From: Pseudonocardia cypriaca
GTDB taxonomy: Bacteria > Actinomycetota > Actinomycetes > Mycobacteriales > Pseudonocardiaceae
Assembly (NCBI RefSeq): GCF_006717045.1
Contig: NZ_VFPH01000001.1
Location: 1,922,001 to 1,986,000, forward strand
Direction of reading: 5' to 3'
DNA length: 64,000 nt
Positions 7,353 through 15,786 of the stretch are shown piece after piece. The position numbers and the translations under genes were made by a program. Below the pieces are notes generated by a model. The model saw nothing but the letters and a program-made list of their open reading frames with translations. It ran no database searches and was not told the origin of the DNA. The first letter of the stretch is position 1, and each line of letters begins with the position of its first letter.

Positions 7353-9038
7353 ATGAACGCGTCCGTACAGAACTTCTACGCCGCCCGCGAGTTCCTCGTG
7401 GCGCACCGCGAGGACTACGACACGGCCTACCGCGACTTCCGCTGGCCCGAGATCGACGAGTTCAACTGGGCGCTCGACCACTTCGACGCCGTCGCCGCCC
7501 ACCCCGAACGCGGCGCCGCCCGCGCACTCTGGATCGTCGAGCAGGACGGCAGCGAGGCGTACTGGACCTTTTCCGAGCTCTCCGCACGCTCGAACCAGGT
7601 GGCCAACTGGCTGCGCGGGCACGGCGTCGCCCGCGGCGACCGGGTCATCCTCATGCTCGGCAACCAGGTGGAGCTGTGGGAGACCCTGCTCGCCGCGATG
7701 AAGCTCGGCGCGATCGTCATCCCGGCCACCACGCTGCTCACCGCGGCCGACCTGCGCGACCGGCTCGACCGGGGCGGCGCGAAGCACGTCGTGGTCGGGG
7801 GTAGCGACGCCGGCAAGTTCGGCGACGTCGAGGGCGACTACACGCGCATCGCCGTGCGTGGTGCACCCGAGGGCTGGCTCGACTACGCCGACACCGCGTC
7901 GGCGTCCGAGGACTTCACGCCCGACGGCGTCACCCGCGGCAGCGACACCCTCCTGCTGTACTTCACCTCCGGCACCACGGCCAAGCCGAAGCTCGTGGAG
8001 CACACCCACGCGTCCTACCCGGTCGGGCACCTGTCCACGATGTACTGGGTCGGCCTGCAGCCCGGGGACGTCCACCTCAACATCTCCTCGCCGGGCTGGG
8101 CGAAGCACGCGTGGAGCAACGTCTTCGCGCCGTGGATCGCCGAGGCGTGCGTGCTCGTCATGAACTACTCGAGGTTCGACGCCGAGTCCGTCATGGGCGT
8201 GCTGGACCGCTGCAACGTCACCAGCTTCTGCGCGCCGCCCACCGTGTGGCGGATGCTCATCCAGGCCGACCTGTCGAGCCTGGCGAACCCGCCCACCAAG
8301 GTCGTCGGGGCGGGTGAGCCCCTCAACCCGGAGGTGATCGAGCAGGTCGAGAAGGCGTGGGGCATCCGGATCCGCGACGGCTTCGGGCAGACCGAGACCA
8401 CGCTCCAGATCGGCAACCCGCCGGGACAGGCGGTCAAGCCCGGCTCGATGGGCCGGCCGATCCCCGGCTACCGGATCGTGCTCATCGACCCGGCCACCGA
8501 CCAGCCGGCCGACGAGGGCGAGATCTGCATCGACCTGTCCGACCGCCCGCTCGGGCTGATGGTCGGCTACCAGGGCGACCCCGAGCGCAACGCCGACGCG
8601 ATGGCGGGCGGCTACTACCACACCGGGGACGTCGGCTCGCGCGACTCGGACGGCTACATCACCTACGTCGGGCGCTCCGACGACGTGTTCAAGGCCTCCG
8701 ACTACCGGATCAGCCCGTTCGAGCTGGAGAGCGTGCTCATCGAGCACCCGGCCGTGGCGGAGGCGGCCGTCGTGCCGTCGCCGGACCCGGTGCGCCTCGC
8801 CGTGCCGAAGGCGTACGTCGTGCTGGCCGCCGGCCACGAGCCGACCGAGGAGACCGCCCGGTCGATCCTCGAGTTCGCGCGCGACAACCTGGCGCCGTAC
8901 AAGCGGATCCGGCGGCTGGAGTTCGGCGCGCTGCCCAAGACCATCTCGGGCAAGATCCGCCGCGTGGAGCTGCGGGGGCGCGAGAGCGAGCTGCACACCG
9001 ACGGGGCCGCCGCGCCTGCCGGGGAGTACACCCTCTAG
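7353..9038 (+). CDS. AMP-dependent acyl-CoA synthetase/ligase
   Basis: 561 aa. It shows the full adenylate-forming superfamily set: A3 P-loop LLYFTSGTTAKPKLVEHTH around residue 205, A5 DGFGQTETT, A7 YYHTGDV, A8 YVGRSDDVFKASDYRISPFELE and the A10 catalytic Lys in LPKTISGKIRR. Overall similarity is to medium-chain/acetyl-CoA synthetase-like enzymes that activate a carboxylate to acyl-AMP and then acyl-CoA. The chain length preferred is not predictable here. ATG at 7353 has an excellent GAGGTGAGG site at 7342-7350. It stands alone with a 207-base divergent promoter region shared with the lipoprotein gene. Confidence 0.92.
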   Translation: MNASVQNFYAAREFLVAHREDYDTAYRDFRWPEIDEFNWALDHFDAVAAHPERGAARALWIVEQDGSEAYWTFSELSARSNQVANWLRGHGVARGDRVILMLGNQVELWETLLAAMKLGAIVIPATTLLTAADLRDRLDRGGAKHVVVGGSDAGKFGDVEGDYTRIAVRGAPEGWLDYADTASASEDFTPDGVTRGSDTLLLYFTSGTTAKPKLVEHTHASYPVGHLSTMYWVGLQPGDVHLNISSPGWAKHAWSNVFAPWIAEACVLVMNYSRFDAESVMGVLDRCNVTSFCAPPTVWRMLIQADLSSLANPPTKVVGAGEPLNPEVIEQVEKAWGIRIRDGFGQTETTLQIGNPPGQAVKPGSMGRPIPGYRIVLIDPATDQPADEGEICIDLSDRPLGLMVGYQGDPERNADAMAGGYYHTGDVGSRDSDGYITYVGRSDDVFKASDYRISPFELESVLIEHPAVAEAAVVPSPDPVRLAVPKAYVVLAAGHEPTEETARSILEFARDNLAPYKRIRRLEFGALPKTISGKIRRVELRGRESELHTDGAAAPAGEYTL

Positions 9039-9195
9039 TGGAGCGCCCTCGCCCAGCGGGCCTCGCGGTCCGACGATCGGTCGTGAGCATTGCTATGACA
9101 CAGGTCACGCGCGGCCGATCGTGCGAGATCCGCCGTTCGCCGACCGGCGGCCCGAGCCGGGATTGCTCGGCTCTGCTGCGGGTGTTGGAGGGGTT

Positions 9196-9423
9196 GTGAC
9201 GCATTCTGAGCCGGCAGGCGGCATCGCCGACGTCATGGCCGGCATGCCCGAGGTCTGGCGCCGGCTGCTCGCCGCGCACCAGCCCGACCGGTTGGGGCGC
9301 TGCGCGTCCTGCCGGACCTCCAGCGGCTCGGGTGAACGCTGGCCCTGCTCGCTGCACCAGATCGCCAGTGAGGCGAAGCGGCTGCACGGGCTGCAGCTCG
9401 GGCAGGCCGTCGCAGGGGACTGA
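9196..9423 (+). CDS. Small Cys-rich protein (CxxC plus WPCS), unknown function
   Basis: 75 aa from GTG 9196, preceded by GGAGGGG at 9187-9193. It has LGRCASCRTS followed by ERWPCSLHQIA, that is C-x2-C and a further Cys, a pattern of short actinobacterial proteins that probably bind zinc or an iron-sulfur centre. The 4-base gap to cobD suggests cotranscription with the cobalamin gene, but a role in that pathway is not known. An upstream in-frame start at 9121 would give a 100-residue form without a ribosome binding site. Confidence 0.65.
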   Translation: MTHSEPAGGIADVMAGMPEVWRRLLAAHQPDRLGRCASCRTSSGSGERWPCSLHQIASEAKRLHGLQLGQAVAGD

Positions 9424-9427
9424 CGCG

Positions 9428-10435
9428 GTGCGTTCCCGCCCTGCGGCGTCGCCCAGGTGGGTACGCCCGGCTGGGCTGCTCGTGGGCGCGTTGGCCGACG
9501 CGCTGTTCGGCGATCCGCGCCGCGGGCATCCGGTCGCCGGGTTCGGGCGGGTCGCGGCCGCGCTCGAGGTGCGCTGCTACGCCGACGGCCGCTCCGCGGG
9601 CGCGCGGTACGCCGCCGCGCTCGTCGGTGGGGCGGCCGGCCTGGGGGTCCTCGCCGAGCGGGTGGCGGCCCGTCGTCCACTCGCGGGCGTGGCGCTCACC
9701 GGCCTCGCGACCTGGGCGGTGCTCGGCGGTTCGTCACTCGCCGGGCACGGGGCCGGGCTGGCCCGTGAGCTCGTCGCCGGGGACCTCGCCGCCGCGCGCC
9801 TCCGCCTGCCGTCGCTGTGCGGCCGCGACCCGGCGTCGCTCGATGCGGCGGGGATGGCGCGGGCCGGCACCGAGTCGATGGCCGAGAACACCTCGGACGC
9901 CGTCGTCGCGCCCCTGCTGTGGGGCGCCGTCGCCGGGGTGCCCGGCCTGCTCGCGTACCGGGCCGTCAACACGCTCGACGCCATGGTCGGCTACCGGTCG
10001 CCGCGGTACCGGCGCTTCGGCTGGGCGTCCGCGCGGTTGGACGACGTGGCAAACCTGGTGCCGGCCCGGGTGTCGGCGCTGCTCTTCGCCGGGCTCGCGT
10101 CCGCGGTGGGCGGATCACCTCGCCGCGCCGTCGCCGCGTGGCACCGTGACGGTTCGGCGCACCCGAGCCCGAACGCCGGCCCGGTCGAGGCGGCCACCGC
10201 CGGCGCACTCGGCGTCACGCTCGGCGGGCGCACGGTCTACCCGCACGGTGTGGAGGAGCGGCCCCGCCTGGGCGAAGGCCCGCCCCCCACGCCTGCCGAT
10301 CTCGCACGTGCGGCTCGCCTGTCCCGCCTGGTAGGCATCGCCGCGGTGGCCTTGTCGGTCGCAGTCGCCGCCTCGTTCCGACCAACGGCGCGTTCGTCGG
10401 AACCTATCCGACGAACGCGCCGCTCGTCGGAATAG
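9428..10435 (+). CDS. cobD: Adenosylcobinamide-phosphate synthase CobD/CbiB
   Basis: 335 aa integral membrane enzyme that condenses adenosylcobyric acid with (R)-1-aminopropan-2-ol (or its phosphate) to form the nucleotide-loop linker of B12. Typical CbiB features are ADALFGDPRRGHPVAGFGR at the N-terminus, GTESMAENTSDAVVAPLLW in the middle, AYRAVNTLDAMVGYRSPRYR, and SPNAGPVEAATAGALGV. Hydrophobic segments match a multi-pass inner-membrane protein. GTG at 9428 is the start; no ATG precedes the conserved block. The last 19 residues (317-335) are encoded entirely by a 57-bp palindromic repeat that ends right at the TAG, so the native C-terminus has been replaced or extended. Confidence 0.93.
   Translation: MRSRPAASPRWVRPAGLLVGALADALFGDPRRGHPVAGFGRVAAALEVRCYADGRSAGARYAAALVGGAAGLGVLAERVAARRPLAGVALTGLATWAVLGGSSLAGHGAGLARELVAGDLAAARLRLPSLCGRDPASLDAAGMARAGTESMAENTSDAVVAPLLWGAVAGVPGLLAYRAVNTLDAMVGYRSPRYRRFGWASARLDDVANLVPARVSALLFAGLASAVGGSPRRAVAAWHRDGSAHPSPNAGPVEAATAGALGVTLGGRTVYPHGVEERPRLGEGPPPTPADLARAARLSRLVGIAAVALSVAVAASFRPTARSSEPIRRTRRSSE
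10376..10432 (+). repeat. 57-bp double-hairpin palindromic element, copy A (in cobD)
   Basis: Two near-palindromic half-units joined by a CTAT-type spacer. The basic unit is CCGACGAACG, 3 bases, CGTTCGTCGG. This copy codes in frame for the last 19 residues of CobD (Arg/Ser-rich, RPTARSSEP then IRRTRRSSE), with TAG immediately after. Related copies are at 22083-22137 (same orientation) and 35142-35198 and 37521-37637 (opposite orientation). Confidence 0.93.
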
Positions 10436-10457
10436 CAGCTCCGCCCACCGCCGGGAC

Positions 10458-11267
10458 TCAGCGCGGGCCGGGCTCGTCGTCCCCCGCGAGGGCGCGGCGC
10501 AGTGCTGCCCGTTCCGAACGCCGGTCCGGGCCGCGCCGCTGCAGCAGCTCCAGCCGCACGAAGAGGCCGAGGGCGACCAGCGCGATCACCCCGAACGTGA
10601 TCCACTGCAGGGCGTAGGAGAAGTTCGTGAACGGAGCGTCGCCGCCCGCGGTCGGGGCCACCTCCAGCGGGCGCAGCACGCCCGGCTGGTCCGCCGTGAG
10701 CTGCAGGAAGCCGGGTTCGAGTGGCAGCCCGGTCGCGGCGGCGAGCGCGCGGGAGTCGGACGCGTAGATCTGGCGGTGCCCGTCGGTCTCGATCGCGGCG
10801 CGGCCCTGCGGGTCGGTCTCGTCGAGCCGCAGCCGGCCGGTGAGCGTGACGGGGCCGGCCGGCGGTGCCGCGTAGTCGGGCACGGTGGCGCCGGACGCGG
10901 CGGCCGCCGACCCCCGATTCACCGTGATCAGGCGCCCGTCGTCGGTGCGGAACGGGGTGAGCACCTCGACGGCCGGCTGGCCGTCCACCACCCGCAGCCG
11001 CACGAGGCCCTCGCCGTCGGGAACGTAGGTGCCGGTGACCGTGACCTGCCGCCACTCGACGGCGGACGTCACCGACCCCCCTGGCGGCACCAGCTCCGCG
11101 AGCGGGACGGGCGCGGTGGTGGACGCGGCGTCGATCGCCTGCTGCTGGGCGTCGCGCTGCGCCTCGCGGCCGAACTGCCACGGCGCGAGCAGCGTGAACG
11201 CGGCGACCGCGAACCCGATGACCGCAACGACGAGCGCGATCCACCCGGGCCGCAGGAGGAACCTCAC
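10458..11267 (-). CDS. SURF1-family cytochrome oxidase biogenesis protein
   Basis: 269 aa. It has an N-terminal transmembrane helix (GWIALVVAVIGFAVAAFTLLAPWQFGR; the WQ-x-GR feature is typical of SURF1), a periplasmic domain with VTVTGTYVPDGE, LTPFRTDDGRLITVNRG and a C-terminal helix (NFSYALQWITFGVIALVALGLF) preceded by the conserved Y-x2-QW segment. SURF1 proteins assist haem a/CuB assembly of aa3-type cytochrome oxidase. GTG at 11267 is the only sensible start. It is divergent from cobQ with only a 20-base gap, so the promoters overlap. The C-terminal tail is basic and variable. Confidence 0.9.
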   Translation of the reverse strand: MRFLLRPGWIALVVAVIGFAVAAFTLLAPWQFGREAQRDAQQQAIDAASTTAPVPLAELVPPGGSVTSAVEWRQVTVTGTYVPDGEGLVRLRVVDGQPAVEVLTPFRTDDGRLITVNRGSAAAASGATVPDYAAPPAGPVTLTGRLRLDETDPQGRAAIETDGHRQIYASDSRALAAATGLPLEPGFLQLTADQPGVLRPLEVAPTAGGDAPFTNFSYALQWITFGVIALVALGLFVRLELLQRRGPDRRSERAALRRALAGDDEPGPR

Positions 11268-11287
11268 GCTCCGACAATACTGACGTG

Positions 11288-12805
11288 ATGCATGGCGCTC
11301 TGCTGGTGGCGGGAACGACCTCGGACGCCGGCAAGAGCGCCCTGGTCACCGGGATCTGCCGGCTGCTCGCGCGCCGGGGTGTCGCGGTGGCGCCGTTCAA
11401 GGCGCAGAACATGTCGAACAACTCCGTCGTCACGCTCGACGGCGGCGAGATCGGTCGTGCTCAGGCGGTGCAGGCGCTCGCGTGCGGGCTCGCGCCGAGC
11501 GTCGCCTTCAACCCGGTGCTGCTCAAGCCGGGTAGCGACCGCAGCTCGCAGGTGGTCGTGCGGGGCCGGGTGGACGGCACGGTGAGCGCGCGGTCCTACC
11601 AGCACCGCAAGGCCGCGCTGCTCGACGTCGTCACCGCGAGCCTCGCCGACCTGCGCGCCCGCTACGACGTGGTGGTCTGCGAGGGCGCCGGGTCGCCCGC
11701 GGAGATCAACCTGCGGGCGAACGACATCGCGAACATGGGCCTCGCGCAGGCCGCCGACCTGCCGGTCGTGATCGTCGGCGACATCGACCGCGGGGGAGTG
11801 CTCGCCCACCTCTTCGGCACGCTCGCCGTGCTGGACCCCGCCGACCAGGCGCGCATCGCCGGGTTCGTCGTGAACAAGTTCCGCGGCGACCCGACCCTGC
11901 TCGCCCCCGGCCTCGACCAGCTCGCCGCGCTCACCGGCCGGCCCACGCTCGGTGTGCTGCCATGGGAGGAGCGGCTGTGGCTGGACGCGGAGGACTCCCT
12001 GTCGGCCGTGGCCGACGGTGTGCTCGGCAGGCCCGCGCCGCCGCTCGGGTCGCAGTGGCTGCGGGTGGCCGTGGTGCGGCTGCCGCGCATCTCCAACGCC
12101 ACCGACGCCGAGGCGCTCGCCGCCGAGCCGGGGGTCGCCGTCCGGTACGTGACGGAGCCGTCCCGGCTGGCCGACGCCGACCTCGTGGTGCTGCCCGGGT
12201 CCAAGTCCACGGTCTCCGACCTGGCGTGGCTGTTCCGGACCGGGCTCGCCGACGCCGTGCTCGCCCACGCGGCCGCCGGGCGGCCGGTGCTCGGCATCTG
12301 CGGCGGCTACCAGATGCTCGGCAGGCGGATCCTCGATCCGCACCACGTCGAGGGCGGGGACGCCGATGGGCTGGGGCTGCTGGATCTCGAGGTGGAGTTC
12401 GACGCCGACAAGCACCTGGGCAACCCCGAGTCGACGGCGTGGGGCGAGCCGGTCCGCGGCTACGAGATCCACCACGGCCGGGTGCTCCGCAGCGGCGACC
12501 CGCACCTGCTGGACGGCGAGGGCTCGGACGCGGGCCCCGTGCTCGGCACGCACTGGCACGGCCTGCTGGAGAACGACGCGTTCCGCCGCGCCCTGCTGCG
12601 CCGCATCGCCGACCACGCCGGACGGACCGGTTTCGTCCCCGCCCCGGACACCTCGTTCGCCGAGCACCGGACGGCCCAGCTCGACGTGCTCGCGGACCTC
12701 GTCGAGAAGCACCTCGACGTCCGCGCACTTGAACATGTCATCAATCACGGTGTGCCCGCGGACCTCCCGGTGGTGACCACCGGTCTGGCAGGCTCCCGGG
12801 CGTGA
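11288..12805 (+). CDS. cobQ: Cobyric acid synthase CobQ
   Basis: 505 aa. The enzyme makes four ATP- and glutamine-dependent amidations converting adenosylcobyrinic acid a,c-diamide into adenosylcobyric acid. The N-terminal dethiobiotin-synthetase-like ATPase has the P-loop GTTSDAGKSA and the CobQ signature APFKAQNMSNNS. The C-terminal triad glutaminase domain has the nucleophile Cys in LGICGGYQMLG and the C-terminal HWHG. ATG at 11288 is used; GTG at 11285 precedes it by one codon. Its stop overlaps the GTG of the next gene (GTGA 12802-12805), so the chelatase subunit is translationally coupled. Confidence 0.95.
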   Translation: MHGALLVAGTTSDAGKSALVTGICRLLARRGVAVAPFKAQNMSNNSVVTLDGGEIGRAQAVQALACGLAPSVAFNPVLLKPGSDRSSQVVVRGRVDGTVSARSYQHRKAALLDVVTASLADLRARYDVVVCEGAGSPAEINLRANDIANMGLAQAADLPVVIVGDIDRGGVLAHLFGTLAVLDPADQARIAGFVVNKFRGDPTLLAPGLDQLAALTGRPTLGVLPWEERLWLDAEDSLSAVADGVLGRPAPPLGSQWLRVAVVRLPRISNATDAEALAAEPGVAVRYVTEPSRLADADLVVLPGSKSTVSDLAWLFRTGLADAVLAHAAAGRPVLGICGGYQMLGRRILDPHHVEGGDADGLGLLDLEVEFDADKHLGNPESTAWGEPVRGYEIHHGRVLRSGDPHLLDGEGSDAGPVLGTHWHGLLENDAFRRALLRRIADHAGRTGFVPAPDTSFAEHRTAQLDVLADLVEKHLDVRALEHVINHGVPADLPVVTTGLAGSRA

Positions 12806-14793
12806 GCGGTCCGCAGTTCCCCTTCTCCGCCGTCGTCGGCCACGACGACCTCCGGCTCGCGCTGCTGCTCAACGCCGTGCACCCGGGCGTCGGCGGCGTG
12901 CTCGTGCGGGGGGAGAAGGGCACCGCCAAGTCGACGGCCGTACGCGCGCTCGCGGCGCTGCTGCCGGCGCTCGACGTGGTGCCCGGCTGCCGGTTCGGCT
13001 GCGCGCCCGGCGCTCCCGACCCGGCCTGCCCGGACGGGCCGCACCCGGCCGGTGTCGCCGCCGAGATCCGCCCCGCCCGGCTCGTCGAGCTGCCGGTGGG
13101 TGCCACCGAGGACCGCCTCGTCGGTTCGCTCGACCTGGAGCGCGCCCTCTCCGAGGGCGTGCGGGCCTACCAGCCCGGCCTGCTCGCCGACGCGCACCGC
13201 GGCGTGCTGTACGTCGACGAGGTCAACCTGCTGCACGACCACCTGGTGGACCTGCTGCTCGACGCCGCCGCCATGGGGCGCGCCCACGTCGAGCGCGACG
13301 GGGTCTCGGTCTCGCACGCGGCGCGGTTCCTGCTGGTCGGCACCATGAACCCGGAGGAGGGTGAGCTGCGCCCGCAGCTGCTCGACCGGTTCGGGCTCAC
13401 CGTCGAGGTGCGGGCGGCGCGGGACGTCGAGACGCGCGTGGAGGTCGTGCGGCGCAGGCTCGCGTTCGAGGCCGACCCCGCCGCGTTCGTCGCGACCTGG
13501 CAGGACGAGGAGCGCGGCACCGCCGGCCGGATCGCCGAGGCCAGGGACCGGGTCGGAGCCGTGGTGCTCCCGGACGCCGAGCTGCGCCGCATCGCGGCAG
13601 TCTGCGCGGCGTTCGACGTCGACGGGATGCGCGCCGACCTCGTGATCGCACGCGCCGCCGTCGCCCACGCGGCCTGGCGGGGGGCAGACGCCGTCGCTGA
13701 GGAGGACGTGCGGGTCGCCGCGCGGCTCGCGCTGCCGCACCGGCGCCGCCGGGACCCGTTCGACGAGCCGGGGATGGACGAGCAGGCCCTGGACGACGCG
13801 CTGCGCGAGGCCGCCGAGCAGGAACCCCCGGACGGCCCGGACGACAGCGGACCCGACAGCGGACCCGGCGGCGGCGCCCCGGAACCCGGGGAGGAGACGC
13901 CTGCCGCCGGCTCCGAGACCGACGCGACCCCCCGGCCGGCGGGAGACGGCCGGGCCCAGGCCGCGCCGCCTGCCTCCGCCCCGTTCCGGGCGCGGCTGCT
14001 GCAGGTGCCCGGCATCGGGGAGGGGGCGCCCGGGCGCCGGTCGCGGGCGCGCACCGACACCGGGCGGGTGGTCCGCTCGTCCGGGGCCGCGCCGCGGCGC
14101 GCCGCCGACCTGCACCTGCCCGCCACGATCGCCGCGGCCGCCCCGCACCAGCAGGGCCGCGGCCGCACGGGCCCCGGCCTGCGGCTGCACGCGGGCGACC
14201 TGCGCAGCGCCGAGCGGGAGGGCCGGGAGGGCAACCTCGTGCTCTTCGCCGTCGACGCGTCCGGCTCGATGGCCGCCAGGCAGCGGATGGCCGCCGTGAG
14301 CGGGGCGGTGCTCTCTCTGCTGCGTGACGCCTACCAGCGCCGGGACAAGGTCGGGCTGGTCTCGTTCCGCGCCGGGAGCGCTGAGCTGGTGCTGCCGCCG
14401 ACTACCAGCGTGCCGGCCGCGCAGGCCCGGCTCGCGCAGCTGCGAACCGGTGGCCGCACGCCGCTGGCCGACGGGCTGCTGCGGGCGCGGGCGGTCCTGC
14501 GCGTCGAGCGCCTGCGGGACCCGCGGCGCCGGGCCATGCTCGTGCTGCTCACCGACGGCCGCGCCACCGTGGCCGCCCGCCCCGGCGGCGACCCGGTGCA
14601 GGACGCCTGCCGCGCCGCGGGACTGCTCGCCGCCGACGGGGTGGCCACCATCGTGGTCGACTGCGAGAACGGCCCCGTCCGGCTCGGCCTGGCCGCCCGC
14701 GTGGCGGCCGCCGCGGGCGGACCCGCCCTCGGTCTCGCGGAGCTGTCGGCCGACCAGGTCGCGGGCGTCGTCCGCGCCGCGCGCGCCGCGTAG
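12802..14793 (+). CDS. ChlI/ChlD-type cobaltochelatase AAA+/VWA subunit
   Basis: 663 aa. The N-terminal AAA+ domain resembles magnesium chelatase subunit I: Walker A GEKGTAKST, the Cys-containing insertion with GCRFGCAPG, Walker B GVLYVDEVNLL and the sensor MNPEEGELRPQLLDRFGL. An acidic Pro-rich linker (about residues 335-400) leads to a ChlD-like C-terminal von Willebrand A domain with MIDAS motif DASGSM and LLTDGRATV. It therefore combines the roles of CobS and CobT (aerobic nomenclature) and should power cobalt insertion by CobN at 32998. Translationally coupled to cobQ; followed by cobO after a strong Shine-Dalgarno. Confidence 0.9.
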   Translation: MSGPQFPFSAVVGHDDLRLALLLNAVHPGVGGVLVRGEKGTAKSTAVRALAALLPALDVVPGCRFGCAPGAPDPACPDGPHPAGVAAEIRPARLVELPVGATEDRLVGSLDLERALSEGVRAYQPGLLADAHRGVLYVDEVNLLHDHLVDLLLDAAAMGRAHVERDGVSVSHAARFLLVGTMNPEEGELRPQLLDRFGLTVEVRAARDVETRVEVVRRRLAFEADPAAFVATWQDEERGTAGRIAEARDRVGAVVLPDAELRRIAAVCAAFDVDGMRADLVIARAAVAHAAWRGADAVAEEDVRVAARLALPHRRRRDPFDEPGMDEQALDDALREAAEQEPPDGPDDSGPDSGPGGGAPEPGEETPAAGSETDATPRPAGDGRAQAAPPASAPFRARLLQVPGIGEGAPGRRSRARTDTGRVVRSSGAAPRRAADLHLPATIAAAAPHQQGRGRTGPGLRLHAGDLRSAEREGREGNLVLFAVDASGSMAARQRMAAVSGAVLSLLRDAYQRRDKVGLVSFRAGSAELVLPPTTSVPAAQARLAQLRTGGRTPLADGLLRARAVLRVERLRDPRRRAMLVLLTDGRATVAARPGGDPVQDACRAAGLLAADGVATIVVDCENGPVRLGLAARVAAAAGGPALGLAELSADQVAGVVRAARAA

Positions 14794-14802
14794 GAGGGGA
14801 AC

Positions 14803-15417
14803 ATGCCGCAGGGGCAGGTCAGCACGGTTCCGGACGACGGGCTCACCACCCGCCAGCGCCGCAACCGGCCGCTGGTCGTCGTGCACACCGGGGAGATGAA
14901 GGGCAAGTCGACCGCCGCGTTCGGGCTGGCGCTGCGCGGCTGGAACCAGGGCTGGTCGATCGGGGTGTTCCAGTTCGTGAAGTCGGCGAAGTGGAAGGTC
15001 GGCGAGGAGGCCGCGTTCCGCGCGCTCGGGCGCGTGCACGAGGAGACCGGGGAGGGTGGCCCGGTCGAGTGGCACAAGATGGGCGAGGGCTGGTCCTGGA
15101 CGCGCAAGAAGGGCTCCGACGATGACCACGCCGCCGCGGCGGCCGAGGGGTGGGCGGAGATCCGCCGCCGCCTGGAGGCGCAGGCGCACGGTCTGTACGT
15201 GCTCGACGAGTTCACCTACCCGATCAAGTGGGGATGGGTGGACGTGCACGAGGTCGTCGAGGTGCTCGCCGCCCGCCAGGGCCGCCAGCACGTCGTGATC
15301 ACCGGCCGGGACGCCGCCCCCGAGCTCATCGAGGCCGCCGACCTCGTGATGGAGACCACCAAGGTCAAGCACCCGATGGACGCGGGCCAGAAGGGGCAGC
15401 GCGGCATCGAGTGGTGA
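14803..15417 (+). CDS. cobO: Cob(I)yrinic acid a,c-diamide adenosyltransferase CobO
   Basis: 204 aa. A P-loop GEMKGKSTAAFGLALRG is followed by the CobO/BtuR signature FQFVKSAKWKVGEE, then YVLDEFTYPIKWGWVD (Walker B-like Asp-Glu) and ITGRDAAPELIEAADLV. It transfers the 5'-deoxyadenosyl group of ATP to the cobalt of the corrin. ATG at 14803 has an AGGAGGGGA site starting at 14792. It ends the cobQ-chelatase-cobO operon and converges with the GNAT gene. The two facing stop codons sit in a short GTGATCAGG direct repeat. Confidence 0.95.
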   Translation: MPQGQVSTVPDDGLTTRQRRNRPLVVVHTGEMKGKSTAAFGLALRGWNQGWSIGVFQFVKSAKWKVGEEAAFRALGRVHEETGEGGPVEWHKMGEGWSWTRKKGSDDDHAAAAAEGWAEIRRRLEAQAHGLYVLDEFTYPIKWGWVDVHEVVEVLAARQGRQHVVITGRDAAPELIEAADLVMETTKVKHPMDAGQKGQRGIEW

Positions 15418-15432
15418 TCAGGCGGGTGGTGA

Positions 15433-15708
15433 TCAGGCCACGAGGTCGCCGTACTCGTCGGAGTGCTTCTCCACGTACCCCTTCACGAACGGGCACACCG
15501 CGCGCACCTTCTTGCCCTGGGCGCGCACGTCGTCCAGCGCCCCGCGCACCAGCGCGCTGCCGACGCCCTTGCCCTCGAAGGCGGACATGACCTCGGTGTG
15601 GACGAACGTCACGATGCGGTCGGAGGCCCGGTACTCGGCGACGCCGGCGAGCTCACCGTCGATCCGGGCCTCGTAGCGTCGGTGCTCTGGCGCGTTCGTG
15701 ACGTCCAT
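15433..15708 (-). CDS. GNAT-like N-acetyltransferase (YjdJ type)
   Basis: 91 aa from ATG 15708 (a GTG at 15744 would add 12 residues). The short, single-domain architecture with AGVAEYRASDRIVTFVHTEV, the acetyl-CoA loop EGKGVGSALVRGAL and the closing VRAVCPFVKGYVEKHSDEY matches the small YjdJ-type GNAT proteins, which lack an N-terminal half of the classical fold. Substrate unknown. Neither start has a clear Shine-Dalgarno. It is divergent from the aldo/keto reductase gene. Confidence 0.85.
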   Translation of the reverse strand: MDVTNAPEHRRYEARIDGELAGVAEYRASDRIVTFVHTEVMSAFEGKGVGSALVRGALDDVRAQGKKVRAVCPFVKGYVEKHSDEYGDLVA

Positions 15709-15786
15709 GCCGATCGACGCTAGTCGCTGGACGGCGGTGCTCACAGCCGGTGGAGGGCGTGGGGCCGGCAGGAGTAGACAGATCGC

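Noticed and set aside
15414..15435. GTGATCAGG direct repeat at the cobO/GNAT stops as a recombination or att site
   Set aside because: Too short, and no integrase or mobile gene is nearby.
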